Positions 1 through 10,085 of a DNA stretch of 64,000 bases are shown piece by piece. The stretch is taken from contig NC_089194.1 in the NCBI RefSeq assembly GCF_947507565.1, positions 1,674,001-1,738,000 on the forward strand. Direction: 5' to 3'. A program made the translations under genes and the position numbers. The notes under the pieces were generated by a model. It was not told the origin of the DNA. It did not search any database and saw only the letters and a list, made by a program, of their open reading frames with translations. The stretch comes from Oscarella lobularis. Its lineage: Eukaryota; Porifera; Homoscleromorpha; Homosclerophorida; Oscarellidae. Position 1 is the stretch's first letter; each line of letters begins with the position of its first letter.

Positions 1-661
1 TATGTGATCTCTTACCTTGTCTTCGGGAATTTCTTCTGAGCAAACGGGGCATTTAACCATAGATAACTGTTTCTAAATCCCTGACTTAATTTCTAATATG
101 TATTATTCCATGTACGTACCTTTTCATCTTTATGAATAATACTTCTATACTGACACTCGTCTTTCATGTGACGCTGCGACCAAGGCAAAGAAAATTCGAC
201 TACAAGTCCAACACACTAGATAAGTGACTGACTTTGAGCAGAGCTTGCTTTCCCTGCCAACTGCATCCTTCCTCTTTGCGATTGCAGTAGACCACGAGCT
301 CGGATATCTCCTTATCGGCAAATACGTCTCTCCAAACCTTCAACTCGGAAATAACGACTCGTTTAGGTGACTCTGCTATCGTGTACCTTCACCTCCCTCA
401 GTTTCGCTCCGCATTTTGGGCATTCAGGCTCTTCGTCCTTTCTAATCATACATCCGGCTCACGATCTTCGAGGAAGTTTGCTTTTACTTACTTTCGAATC
501 GCCTTGTAACACGCTTCGCACATTCGTTCGCCGCATGGAATCTGCACGGGCCGAACGAGAAGTAAAACGCACGAGCAGCACAACACCGACGACGGGAGAG
601 GAACGCGAACGAATTTGCAGTCGCGAATGTCTTCGTCCGCATCCCGCAGTACTTTCGACAT
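1..661 (-). CDS. TRAF-like adaptor, type a, copy 1 (RING and zinc-finger exons; 3' end off window)
   Basis: This is the 5' part of a TRAF-family gene. The first exon starts at the ATG at 659-661 (MSKVLRDADED) and encodes the first half of a RING finger (two CxxC pairs, with PCGERMCEACYK). The second exon, near 380-450, encodes the second RING half (PECPKCGAKL). Exons near 230-360 and 1-200 encode TRAF zinc fingers (WRDVFADKE, EEGCSWQGK, RHMKDECQYR, KCPVCSEEI). The coiled coil and MATH domain must lie left of position 1. TRAF proteins are E3 ligase adaptors that bind receptor tails through MATH. The layout matches the copy at 21.2-22.8 kb, which fixes the exon order. Splice junctions were read by eye from GT/AG signals. 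Confidence 0.8.
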
Positions 662-2240
662 CCTAATGGCGCAGAGAAGTGTTACGCAACGGCGAAACCG
701 CCCTCTAGGTCCCGGATTCACTAGATTCAACTGGTTAGGAATTGATTCAGATGCCTGTACAAGTTTATGCAGAGCTTTTTTGAATGATCGATCTGCCGCC
801 CCGTTTTTTTGAAAAGTAATTCAATTACATAAGGAGCACGCGCATTTCGTCTCAGCCAATAATCGATTTCCGACTTGAGATCATGCATATTCGTTATCGT
901 ACAGCATGCGTGTTACACGCTAGATACTCAATCGCGCACTTTCTTCAAAGCGATGCGAATTTGGGGAATGCCGACATGTGTCACGTGATATAAAAAATCC
1001 CCCTGCATACAGAACTGGGCATCCTGCCAACACGCGCCAGACAAAGGCTTGGCGAAGAACCTCGTGGTCCCTTTACAGTACTTACTTGATAAAAGGCTTT
1101 TCTGTTGAAAAGAGATCCTACGGAATACACGTAGACCATTCAACTTCCTCTCCACTTTGGTGGTATTTGATCGCTTGCTTACCTTAGGAGTCACTTCACC
1201 TAAGCAGAAATTGCAACGAAATCGTCGTCGAATTGCATGGGAAAAATTGCAGGGAAACCGCGATGGTGACCGTGGCGAAAGATCGAACTAAAACACAATT
1301 ACGACCACAGAGAAAACGGCTGTACCGATTTACGCGTGCCTGAGCAGTGAAATCTGACTCCATTCGCTTTCCAAGAACGTACCAAGGCGATGGAAGAGGA
1401 TTGGTATCGGAGCAAAGCATTGTCCCACCCGAGACCCACGATCATGCAGACACTGTGATGTCATATGAGTGGGGCTAACGCGATGACGTTCGACGATAAA
1501 GCGACCGTCTAAGGTCAAGGGTTTCAATGAGTGTGATCTCATTGGCTGGGCATGAGGTAAGATCTCAGGAAGAAGGATGGGCTTCTCTCTCTCCGCCCTG
1601 TTCGGTTCTCCCAAAAGATGGAAAGGTAGGTACTGGCAACATGCCACGACACCTGTACGAGACAGACTTTGCACGTCTTTTCACGTACTAAAACAAGTGG
1701 TTTGGGCTTAGAAGGCACTTTTATAAGAGTCGTCCTTTGTATCGACCCCCCTACCCGTCGAAACAACCCGCTTCAGACAAAAACAGGAAGTTTGGCTTTT
1801 GTTAAGTGCTTTCGGAGCGTGTCTGCTACCCCATGCCTACCATTAGATTAGTTCCCTGGCTTGAATCCCGAGAAGGGGACCCGGCGAACAAAGTTGCGAC
1901 TTTCTTGTAAGCAACAAACTGTCTTTGCCGCGGTAAACAAACAGACGCTTGTATATTGCACGATTTTGCTTCCTTTCGGCGGAAAGCCTTCATTTACGCT
2001 ATACACTCTGAGCACGTGATCACTAAAAAGTCATTGAATACATAAAAGAGCGTACATGTATCAAAAGATCACTGATGATGCTTCAATTGTACCTCAAAGG
2101 ACACCTCAAAGAATGTCACTCATATAAGTACAACTGGCGTTCCTCAGGACAAGTCGACTTGTATATTTGCATCAGTATATAAACCCAAAACACATCTGTT
2201 CAAAAAACAAAAAAATCTCGGCAGTTTGTTTATAGCATTT
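662..2240. other. intergenic spacer between TRAF-a copy 1 and ZYG11-like copy 1
   Basis: No gene is recognised here. Short open frames lack family signatures. From about 1042 to 2068 it consists of a repeated spacer that occurs elsewhere in the array. Confidence 0.6.
1042..2068. repeat. array spacer repeat P, copy 1
   Basis: The segment from GGCTTGGCGAAGAACC to CATGTATCAAAAGATC recurs, with indels, at 9345-10044, 11504-12478, 19440-20063 and in part at 23055-23470. Every full copy lies 3' of one array gene and 5' of another, so it travels with the duplicated units. No terminal inverted repeats are visible. It contains a CACGTG E-box inside GAGCACGTGATCAC. Confidence 0.65.
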
Positions 2241-4704
2241 TCATAGACACAAATTCTTGCACTTTTGTGCAACGCAATTCGGATCAAACTTCAAGCTCGA
2301 CTGAAGAATTGACGGAACGGGAATAGAACTGAGGGCGCAAAAACCTACTTCCTTTCTAATCATACAAACTGGACACAGCCCCCAGTAGCGGCTGTGATAT
2401 GCCTCAGCATCAAAATGACTGCTGCAGAAAAAAGCGAGACGCTGTAAACCGAATGCAGTCACGGAAGGAAACTCCGTGCTTCGAGCGATCGTTAGCAAAG
2501 GCAAAATTGTTGCCTGATGATAGGTAAAATTCACGTCAGAGAGATCGCCAAGGAGAATGCTAGCAGCCAATCTTTCTCTTGCCTCACAGTCGGAAGGCCA
2601 CAAGTGAGACGATTGGTCGTGAACGAGAAGAAGACACGCCAGGTAGGAATGCGCCATGTGCATGCTCGTATCACGAGGTGCTCGAATTACGACGGCGTCA
2701 AAAAATCGCTTCGAAAATAGTGAAAGCGCCAGATGAGGGCATTCAGCTATGACTGCCAAAGCTTCCAGTGAAGCGACGTATAATGCAGATCGTCGTTCGT
2801 CGGCATGAGTTGAGAACGACTCCATCGCCATCTGAGCCAAAGTTGCAATGGCTTCAACAGGCAGAGTTCCGTCAAACGCGAAAACGACGTCCGGAGTAGG
2901 CAGCCCGCCAAACAACAATACGAAAGAATTCAGCAATGCTTTTCCATTTTCAAAAACATTCCGAAGCCAATAGTCAACGGGGTCGTTTCCTCCGTGTGAA
3001 GTGGCGATTTTTTCACTTATGGAAATGATAGCAGCTAAATTCGATGTCATCTGTGAACCGATTTTTGACGTCAGCTGTTTCCGCTTTTGTTGTGAAAAAG
3101 TAGCAATAACCGAAGCCAAAAAAACCCATTTACATGATGTACATACTATTTCCGCTTCCGACTCCTCTGGCGTGACGTGCAGAGAAAATTGAAGAGCAAG
3201 ATTACGCAGAGCATTCCTGCTAGCGACGAAAGTTGGAAAAATGGCCAAAAGTGACATCACATCAGCTCTATCATCAAAAAATTCAGGACGTTTATTCTTA
3301 TGTCGGAGATTAAATAGAAGAACACTCTCTAGTATCTGCTCCAACGAATCACACGTAAACGGGGAATTTGTGAAGACAACGGCGGGAACGCTTTCAAACA
3401 ACCCCAACAACACCACGAGAAAACTTTCGTAGAAATGGAAATCGTCAGTCCGACAGCGCCTCGCAGCGGTGGACATCATCAGCATCAGCGGAACCAAACC
3501 GTTACCGATAAATCGTTCATACTTCGCTTTTAGTAGCGCACCATCAACATCAAATACTTCATACAGTGTACTCGAAAAATATGCGACATCTTTGAGAACA
3601 TGACACTGGTGAAAGTGGTACTCTGAGCAAGTGACGTCAGGAACGTAATATGCAGCAAAAAGTTTCAAATTAGGACGAGAAGTCAGCGTTTCGGGAAGAA
3701 CGCGATGTTGACAATATAGATACGCGTTACCAAGGAATCGCATCTGACTGAGACGATCGGCTTTCACAAGCAGCTTTTCCAATATGTCCCACTCGCAGTT
3801 GTTCGACACGTCAAGATGCGTCAGAGATGAAGCGCAACGTAAAATGCGATAAAGCGTCACGAGGAAACGTTTATCACAGATTGAATGGTTACTCATCTTA
3901 ATACCTGGAAATGCATTGGCACATGAAATATCCAGGCTCAAGAGACGTTGCAATTTTCCAAAGAAGCAGTCAACCGTAGATTGGCTGCCTTTGCCAGCCT
4001 TCCAATCACCGTCGCTCATAATCTCAAGCGAATGCATAAACAACTCCTCAAGTTGATCCGATGCAAAATCCTTCGCTGTCGAAAAAACTTCATACCAAGT
4101 AAGACTCGTTCCAGATACATTGAGATGTCTCAAATGGCGCAATGACGTCATCGCAGCGCGAAATTGCTCTTCTTCGAGATCCGTAAAGCTGACGTCAAGA
4201 TGCTTCAAATTCGAAAAACGATGAAGTACGCGCAAACCAATAGCACCCTTGACGTGATTTGCGGCTAAGTACGTAAGGGAATCTCTTGACGGGGTCTCAA
4301 CGACATTCTCAAAGAAGGGAACACGCAGATTTCCTAGACACCGACTGAACGATATGTCGATGCTGTCCAAGCGTTTCTGCTCTTTGAGACGCTCGATGAT
4401 GGTCTCTTCATTGACAGTCATAAGTGAGTAGAGTGGTAGCTTTCTCAAATTACGCCTATTCCGGAGTAAAATGTCTAGCACGCGTGACGTAAGTCTTCCG
4501 CGCTGTGCCATTCCTTTTAGAAGCATGTTTGCAACCACGTGGGGCAAGACGCCGCATCCGTGTCTCGAATCGGCGAGGACGATTTCGGCTATCGTCGGCA
4601 GTGAAGCCGCTCGTTCAGTCGAGAAAATCGACTGATGAAGGCGAACTTCTGCAGAGGTACGAGAGACACAAGTCGGATAGAGAGAGAAGATGGCGAGAGT
4701 CCAT
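2241..4704 (-). CDS. ZYG11-like leucine-rich-repeat protein, copy 1 (N-terminal frameshift)
   Basis: The product resembles the ZYG11/ZER1 family, substrate receptors of CUL2 ubiquitin ligases. An N-terminal helical segment is followed by leucine-rich repeats (LKHLDVSFTDL, LRHLNVSGTSL, LTHLDVSNNCEW) and then an armadillo/HEAT-like C-terminal half, ending in KCKNLCL. The main frame is open for about 765 codons from 4547. The expected start at 4702-4704 (MDSRHLLSL) is separated from it by an 8-bp deletion near 4620 relative to copy 2; this gives a stop after about 30 codons. An internal ATG at 4524-4526 (MLLKGMAQ) could still start most of the protein. It is single-exon as far as seen. It may be a pseudogene or an N-terminally shortened protein; family assignment is by pattern memory. 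Confidence 0.7.
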
Positions 4705-4955
4705 TTTGAAACGCGTGACCAAGACTTTTCATCGATCCCGGATACACCTTTTCGCGGGCTTCTGTACGCAGCATGACCTACCTAGGCAAAATTTCACCAA
4801 ATCAGAAAGTTTCTCTTTGTAGTCGTGACACTTTTTTCTAAACGACAAATAATGACAGCTGCATTCGTGAACAGAACGCGCCAAGGAGACTATGGGAAAA
4901 AACATTGTATTAACCCCACCAAAAAAGTGTACCCAACGTTAATCAATCATCAGTT
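4705..4955. other. short intergenic stretch upstream of ZYG11-like copy 1
   Basis: AT-rich DNA nearly identical to 15122-15372 and partly to 23747-24006. It probably holds the ZYG11-like promoter, but no element is recognised. Confidence 0.4.
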
Positions 4956-5070
4956 ATTATATAAACACAACCTTCATTTGTAACCTTAAAGAATGTCACT
5001 TATATAAATACAACCTTCCTTTGTACCTCAAAGACTGTCACTCATATAAACACAACACCTTTCTTTGTAC
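4956..5070. repeat. about 45-bp tandem repeat 3' of TRAF-b copy 1
   Basis: Roughly three copies of a unit containing ATATAAACACAACCTT, TTTGTACCTCAAAGA and TGTCACTCATATA abut the TRAF-b stop codon. The same block lies at 15373-15487 and 24007-24120. Related single units occur 3' of the ZYG11-like genes (near 2090-2140 and 12500-12545). It may be 3' UTR sequence. Confidence 0.6.
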
Positions 5071-6739
5071 CTACTGGCGTTCATCAGGTCGCTCAATACC
5101 CGACAAGTCGACTTGAACTTTCACAAACATGCAATCGTCCTTGATAAACGTCCCACTGTCGAGCTTTGCCAGGGGCAAGAAACGCGGACGCCCGCTTGAA
5201 ATATTCATCTTCTCATATGGTAGCTGCAACGACAATGGCGACGAAAGATTGGGACAAAACGCGTCGGAAACGTGATTTCGCTGGGGCCCCTGATCAATCA
5301 AAACGAACGTAACCTCCTGGCGAAAGGGCCACGAGAGAAGCGAATCGAATTCGCCCCTTATCACGATAAAAAACAAGGACAAGTGCGTGCCCTTGCCCAC
5401 ACCCTCGCCATGTAAAGAGAGACGCGCGCACATCTTGTAGCCGCACGGGGACGTGTAGAAGGGCTGGGAATAGACAGTAGGGACTTCGTCCGATGCCGCT
5501 TCGAGTTGTCGTCGTCTGACGTCGGTGATTTTCCAGAGCAGAACGCCTTGCATGAGATGCTTTTCAGAGAGATGAGCGTCGTGTTGGGCTAGGCGAACGT
5601 CGTGTTGAGCTAGGCGGACGTCGTACGAAGCGATGACCGCATCTCTGCTCTGGATTTCTTCGGTGAGCAATGCAAAGCGACGCCAGATATTGCTGCTGCT
5701 CGTGTAACGAGCCAAATTTTCTGCCTCGGCGATTCTCTGATTCAATTGGATGCCTTGACGTTTCTCAACGCAATCGATTTGGATGCGAAGAGATTCGATA
5801 GCGGCGGTTGCTTTAGCACTGTCGCTTGGGAGTTGGAGTGAAGATAGAGTCTTCATCGTTTCGTTGATGGCCTTTGTGATGTGAGCTATGTGTTCCACTA
5901 CGGAATCTCGGTTATGTGCGGAGAGGGCTTTGCGTTTTAGCTAGAAGGAGAGAGAATCGCTTAGAGAGATCTATAGAGAGGTGTCTGTGTACCTGTCGAG
6001 CGCATCCAGGTACCTCACAGGATACGTCTTTTTCTGGACATGACAGCTTCAAGTGCTCAGACAACTAAAGCAGAAAAAAGTGTCTGAGGAATATGTGTGA
6101 TGATATATCCATTTGAGTAGTGTCAGAGCCCTAGATGTGATTTATCTAGGGCTCTGAGTAGCGTGAGCGCTCCTCTTACCTTGCCTCGGGAAACGTCCTG
6201 CGAGCAGACACGACATCTAATCAGCGAAATCATAAAATGTCTATACTGACACTCGTCTTTCATGTGACGCTGTGACAAAGGCAAAAATTTCGACTACAGT
6301 GCATATTCAATTAGTTAGCTAACTGACTTCGAGTAGAGCTTTTTTTCCCAGCCACATGCACCCCTCCTCTTTCCAACTGCAGTGGACTTGGGGCTCCAAA
6401 TCGCCAAAAACGTCTCTCCATTCCTGTAAGTCAGAAATGACGACTCTTTCTAGTGACTTCGCTGAAACATACCTTCTGATCAGGTAGCCTCGCAAGCCAG
6501 ACCCTTACGAGCAGGAGGCTGTTCGCAGGGTCACAGTACCCCTGGCTGTTCGTTTGGTAGCTTTAGCGCGCGAGGTGTGTAGGCGCGGTCTTGCCTCACT
6601 GCTCGTAGGCAGTGAGGCAAGACCGCGCCTACACACCTCGCGCGCTAAAGCTACCAAACAAAGCCTCCTGCTCGTAAGGGTCTGGCTTGCGAGGCTACTG
6701 ATCAGGGATCTCGAGCGCTCGGCCTTTGGAATCCGACAT
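5071..6739 (-). pseudogene. RING-less TRAF-like gene, type b, copy 1, interrupted by a hairpin transposon
   Basis: The gene reads, 5' to 3': a short first exon starting at 6737-6739 (MSDSKGRALEIPDQ), zinc-finger exons near 6325-6420 (EWRDVFGDLE, EEGCMWLGKK), 6190-6290 (QRHMKDECQYRHF, CRVCSQDVSRGK) and 5990-6060, then a last exon at 5071-5940 with a coiled coil and a full MATH domain (GVLLWKITDVRRR, GKGTHLSLFFIVIRGEFD). There is no room for a first RING half, so this subtype looks RING-less. In this copy a 213-bp element (6485-6697) sits in the first exon, and its terminal TAG is read directly as a stop. Copy 2 at 15.5-16.9 kb has the uninterrupted site. The coding potential of the MATH exon remains intact. 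Confidence 0.7.
6485..6697. mobile_element. hairpin MITE-like element 1 (9-bp TSD CTGATCAGG)
   Basis: The 213-bp insert starts TAGCCTCGCAAGCC and ends with its inverse complement; the outer inverted repeat is 36 bp. An inner inverted repeat of about 50 bp surrounds a short loop near 6600. It is flanked by direct CTGATCAGG at 6476-6484 and 6698-6706. The empty site with a single CTGATCAGG is present at 16834-16842 and 25494-25502. No transposase is encoded. A 9-bp duplication is typical of Mutator-like transposons, which is only a suggestion here. Confidence 0.92.
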
Positions 6740-6797
6740 TCTGGGGCCCCTCTTCTGGGGAAAAGACGTGCTCTACGGTCCCGGATAAGCGCATACA

Positions 6798-6870
6798 TAG
6801 CCTCGTCTCAGACCCTTTCTCGCTTGAGAGGAGCATCCGGGAAAGCGAGAAAGGGTCTGAGACGAGGCTA
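6798..6870. mobile_element. hairpin MITE-like element 2 (9-bp TSD GCGCATACA)
   Basis: The 73-bp insert has 28-bp perfect inverted arms beginning TAGCCTCGTCTCAGACCC and a short loop. It is flanked by GCGCATACA at 6789-6797 and 6871-6879. The paralogous empty sites at 16925-16933 and 25585-25593 read ACGCATACA once. It lies just upstream of the TRAF-b first ATG. Confidence 0.92.
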
Positions 6871-6960
6871 GCGCATACAAGACAAAGAAAAACTCTCTTC
6901 TCTGGAGATTACGACTAAAACAATAACTTTAAAGTACCAAAAGAAATTTTTCTATAAAAA

Positions 6961-7932
6961 TCATCTTTTGTCCGGACGAGTGATATCACTTGTGTCCACA
7001 ACTACTTTGATAAATAACGTGTCATCTCTAATATAATCTCCACCGTCTAATGTTGATAAGGGAACAAATAGAGGACACCCACTCGCAATATTCATTTCAT
7101 TGCGCGGCTTCTTGAACGACGACGACGTGGGATCGGGTCTAAACGTGTCCGACACGTGTCTACCATAGGTTTGATCCATGAGAACGAGAGTCACTTTCGG
7201 TTGAAAGGGCCAAGGCAAAAGGGCATCATACTCGCCCCTCATCACAACAAAAAACAGCGAGAGATGAGTCCCTTTTCCCATTCCATCCCCATTCAGATAC
7301 AACCTCGCACAAAGCTTATATCCGCAGCCAGACGTGTAAAACGGCTGCGAATAAATCGAAGGCGTTTTCCCACTTACAGCCTCACGCCTACGCCTTCGAA
7401 TGTCAGTAATCTTCCATAGAAGAACTCCCTCTGTATTTTTACTAAGCCCGTGCTCAGCTAATTTGATATCGTGAGAAGCGGGGAAAAACGATCCCGTTCC
7501 CATTCTGAGAGAAGGGGCGTTATTGGTTCTCAGCGAACTGTCTTCTAGTGATCGTATTCGCGCCGCTTGGGTCGTTATCGTTTCTTCCATTTTGAGCATC
7601 TTTTCCGTCATGATTCGAAGATGACTTTCGAACATGGCGCGATAGTCTCTCTGCGCATTGTCGACGGATTGATAGCAGGCTTCGAGGATTTTTGTTTGAA
7701 CGACTCGTTGATGGGCTTGCATGTCTGTGGCTTGGGTTTCGAGGCTGGCTATTCTTTCTGTTATCGCCTCCACTGCTTTCGTATTGCTCTGTTGGAGGGT
7801 GCGAAAATCTCGACGAGTCTTGCTGAGACTTTCGCGAAGACGATCCAGGTCCTGGTTGGCGGCTTGGACCTCTTCAGTTTGAGCAGTCGGATGAGGTGTA
7901 ACAGACTGGACTTCAGTCGCAACTGGTATTGC
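6961..7932 (-). pseudogene. TRAF-like gene, type c, copy 1: coiled coil plus MATH only
   Basis: One long exon encodes a coiled coil (ITERIASLETQATDMQAHQ, KMLKMEETITTQAARI) followed by a complete MATH/TRAF-C domain ending DTSDITRPDKR. Its 5' edge is a splice acceptor at about 7933-7934. Compared with type d it lacks about 25 residues between coiled coil and MATH. No zinc-finger or working RING exons are found upstream before 9.3 kb, only a RING relic near 8640. It is probably a 5'-truncated duplicate; if expressed it would be a RING-less receptor-binding fragment. MATH key segments (GVLLWKITDIRRR, SIYSQPFYTS) are unbroken. Confidence 0.7.
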
Positions 7933-7984
7933 CTAGGCGGAAAAATAAGAAGTCTCGTATAAATTACTACTAGCACTACATTTT

Positions 7985-8350
7985 CCGGAGATAATTGTGG
8001 TGGCAATGAAGAACTGTCATTGTTTTCCTTGCAGAAAACAGAACAACTATTCTAAAAACATACCGGTAAATGATGGTGATTATTGGAAGGGGGCACAGAG
8101 GGCGCCCCCTAACCTAAATCCTGGACTCGCCACTGTAAGCTACAGCTTACCCCATTGCTAAGAGAACTTCTTGAGCCATAGCAGAATCTAACAGAACTTG
8201 AATTGTTTGACTCCAACTAAAAAAGCCAACGTAGCGAATCTGACGCGATAGCAGTAAAAAATTCTCACATCGTCCGTTTGGAAATTTGGACAATCGCCAA
8301 GAGCGTTGTGACGCGTCTCTTCCACAGCGCGACTCAGAGACTCTTCCGCC
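7985..8350. repeat. array segment S, copy 1
   Basis: This stretch, from CCGGAGATAATTGTGG to GTTTGAGGCTACTAT, recurs at about 18045-18430 and 21045-21441. In the third position it is fused to a TRAF gene and replaces its MATH domain. No terminal inverted repeats are seen, although one edge carries GTAGCCTC, like the hairpin elements' tips. Confidence 0.6.
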
Positions 8351-8611
8351 ATGTTTGAGGCTACTATGAAAAACTATAAGTTCAGTAGGTTTTAACCATG
8401 CTTGAACGCTCTAAAAAGCGAGTTTGGCGCCGTGCGACGGTAGGTGCGGGCCGGGGAGGGGGGGACACAGAGACTCTTCCGCCTTGTTTGAGGCTACTAT
8501 GAAAAACCATAAGTTCACTAGGTTTTTCAACAATGCTTGGAACGCTCATTTGGCACCGTGCGACGGTCGGTGCGGGTCGGTGCGGGCCGGTGCGGGCCGG
8601 GGAGGGGGGGG
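8334..8611. repeat. about 133-bp direct tandem duplication with G-rich ends
   Basis: Two head-to-tail copies begin GAGACTCTTCCGCC and end in a GTGCGGGCCGGGGAGGGGGG tract. The G-rich ends could form G-quadruplexes. Unit B has the same duplication at 18407-18709 with a much longer G run. Confidence 0.7.
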
Positions 8612-9344
8612 GACAACCAGCCTTGTAGCAGCAGTCTTCGCACGTTCGATTGCCGCAAGTTCCCAACAGTCAAATACAGTTACAACTGTAAGTCCAATCA
8701 AAATCGACTCATAAACTGAGTCGGGATCGTCGTCTGAGCCAAGCTCGCTTTGGGAGAGTCGCAAGCATGGCCGTACACATAGGCGAGGGACGTACGGTAC
8801 ACTACAACGAATGAGCATACAGTACCTTATGCCAGTGGGTTCAGCACAGCACTTCTCTCGACGACACTGTCTGCGTTATTGGTGACGGTAAGTTGACTTG
8901 CGATGTTATATACTTGTGACGACCTTTGGCACTGAGCCAAGTCGGCACGGAGCCAACTGGGGCCAACCGGAACCGGAGGAATTCCACCACTCAGGGGCAT
9001 TCTACCAAGACTCTAAGAGGCTGCGATCGTCGCGTTCTACTGTACTGGGTGGTCTACAAAAAAGACGCGAGGATTTGCGGCGTTTGATTGAGCCCTTCGT
9101 AAACGTGACCACCCACTTCTGGGGACTAAACTGAACGAGAGATAATAGACTGAACGGAACCTTCTCCGTTTCGACTAAACAAACCAATCTTTTGCGGGCA
9201 CTTGCGCGATTCTGCCCATTTCAGTGGAAGAGAGAGGGAGGCGGGATCTAACGGATCTAGCTGGAGCTGAGCGAATACGGGTACTGGGCACTTGGCCACA
9301 CAATCGACCAATCAAAAACAAGTTACATACGTAAATAATCTACA
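8612..9344 (-). pseudogene. spacer with a TRAF RING relic near 8620-8670
   Basis: On the minus strand at about 8625-8665 the frame reads TCGNRTCEDCCYKAG, clearly like the RING segment ECGDRMCEDCYKK of the intact TRAF at 27.8 kb, but a TGA lies a few codons upstream and no partner exons follow. The rest of the stretch (8700-9344) shows no recognisable gene. Confidence 0.45.
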
Positions 9345-10044
9345 AGCGCCAGACAAAGGCTTTGGCGAAGAACCTCGTGGTCCCTTTACTTACTTGATAA
9401 AAGGCTTTTCTGTTGAAAAGAGATCCTACGCGTAGACCATTCGACTCCCTCTCCACCCTTGGCATTTGATCGCTTGCTTACCTTAGAAGTCACTGAGTGT
9501 GATCTCATTGGCTGGGTATGAGATAAGAGGGTTGGGCTTCTCTCTTTCTCCGCCCCTGTTCGGTTCTAAGGTGCTGGCAAGATGCCACGACGCCTGTGCG
9601 AGACAGACTTAGCGTCTAAAACAAGTGGTTTGGGTAGCCTGTAGCCAGACCTTCTCCCCGTATAACGGGCTCGGGAGAAGGTCTGGCTACAGGCTATGGT
9701 TTGGGCACTTTTATAAGGTTTCAAGAGTCAGACGCATTCTTTGTATTAACGGAGACCCCCCTGTCGAAACAACACAAAAACAGTGAGTTTGGCGTCTGTT
9801 CAGCAGCTTTTGGAGCGTGCTTGCTACCCCATGGCCTACCTTTAGATTAATTATCCCTAGAAGGAGACCCGGCGAACAAAGTTGCGACTTTCTCGTAAGC
9901 AAACAGGCTGATTTTGCCACGGCAAGCGAATTGACGCTAGTATATTGCCTGATTTCATCTACAGTACTTACGCGTACGGGTCTTGAGCACGTGATCACTA
10001 AAAAGACATTGAATACATAAAAGAGCGTACATGTATCAAAAGAA
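9345..10044. repeat. array spacer repeat P, copy 2
   Basis: A shortened version of the spacer at 1042-2068, lacking about 300 bp in its middle. It contains hairpin element 3. Confidence 0.6.
9635..9696. mobile_element. hairpin MITE-like element 3 (9-bp TSD TGGTTTGGG)
   Basis: The 62-bp insert has 24-bp perfect inverted arms starting TAGCCTGTAGCCAGACC and a 14-nt loop. TGGTTTGGG flanks it at 9626-9634 and 9697-9705. The empty site is at 19726-19734 in unit B. It is the smallest family member in the window. Confidence 0.92.
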
Positions 10045-10085
10045 TTTTCTCTATAAAAAATCATCTTTTGTCTGGACGGGTAACG

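Noticed and set aside
6590-6640. Perfect hairpins as possible microRNA precursors
   Set aside because: They are explained by transposon inverted repeats with target duplications; there is no evidence of a processed small RNA.
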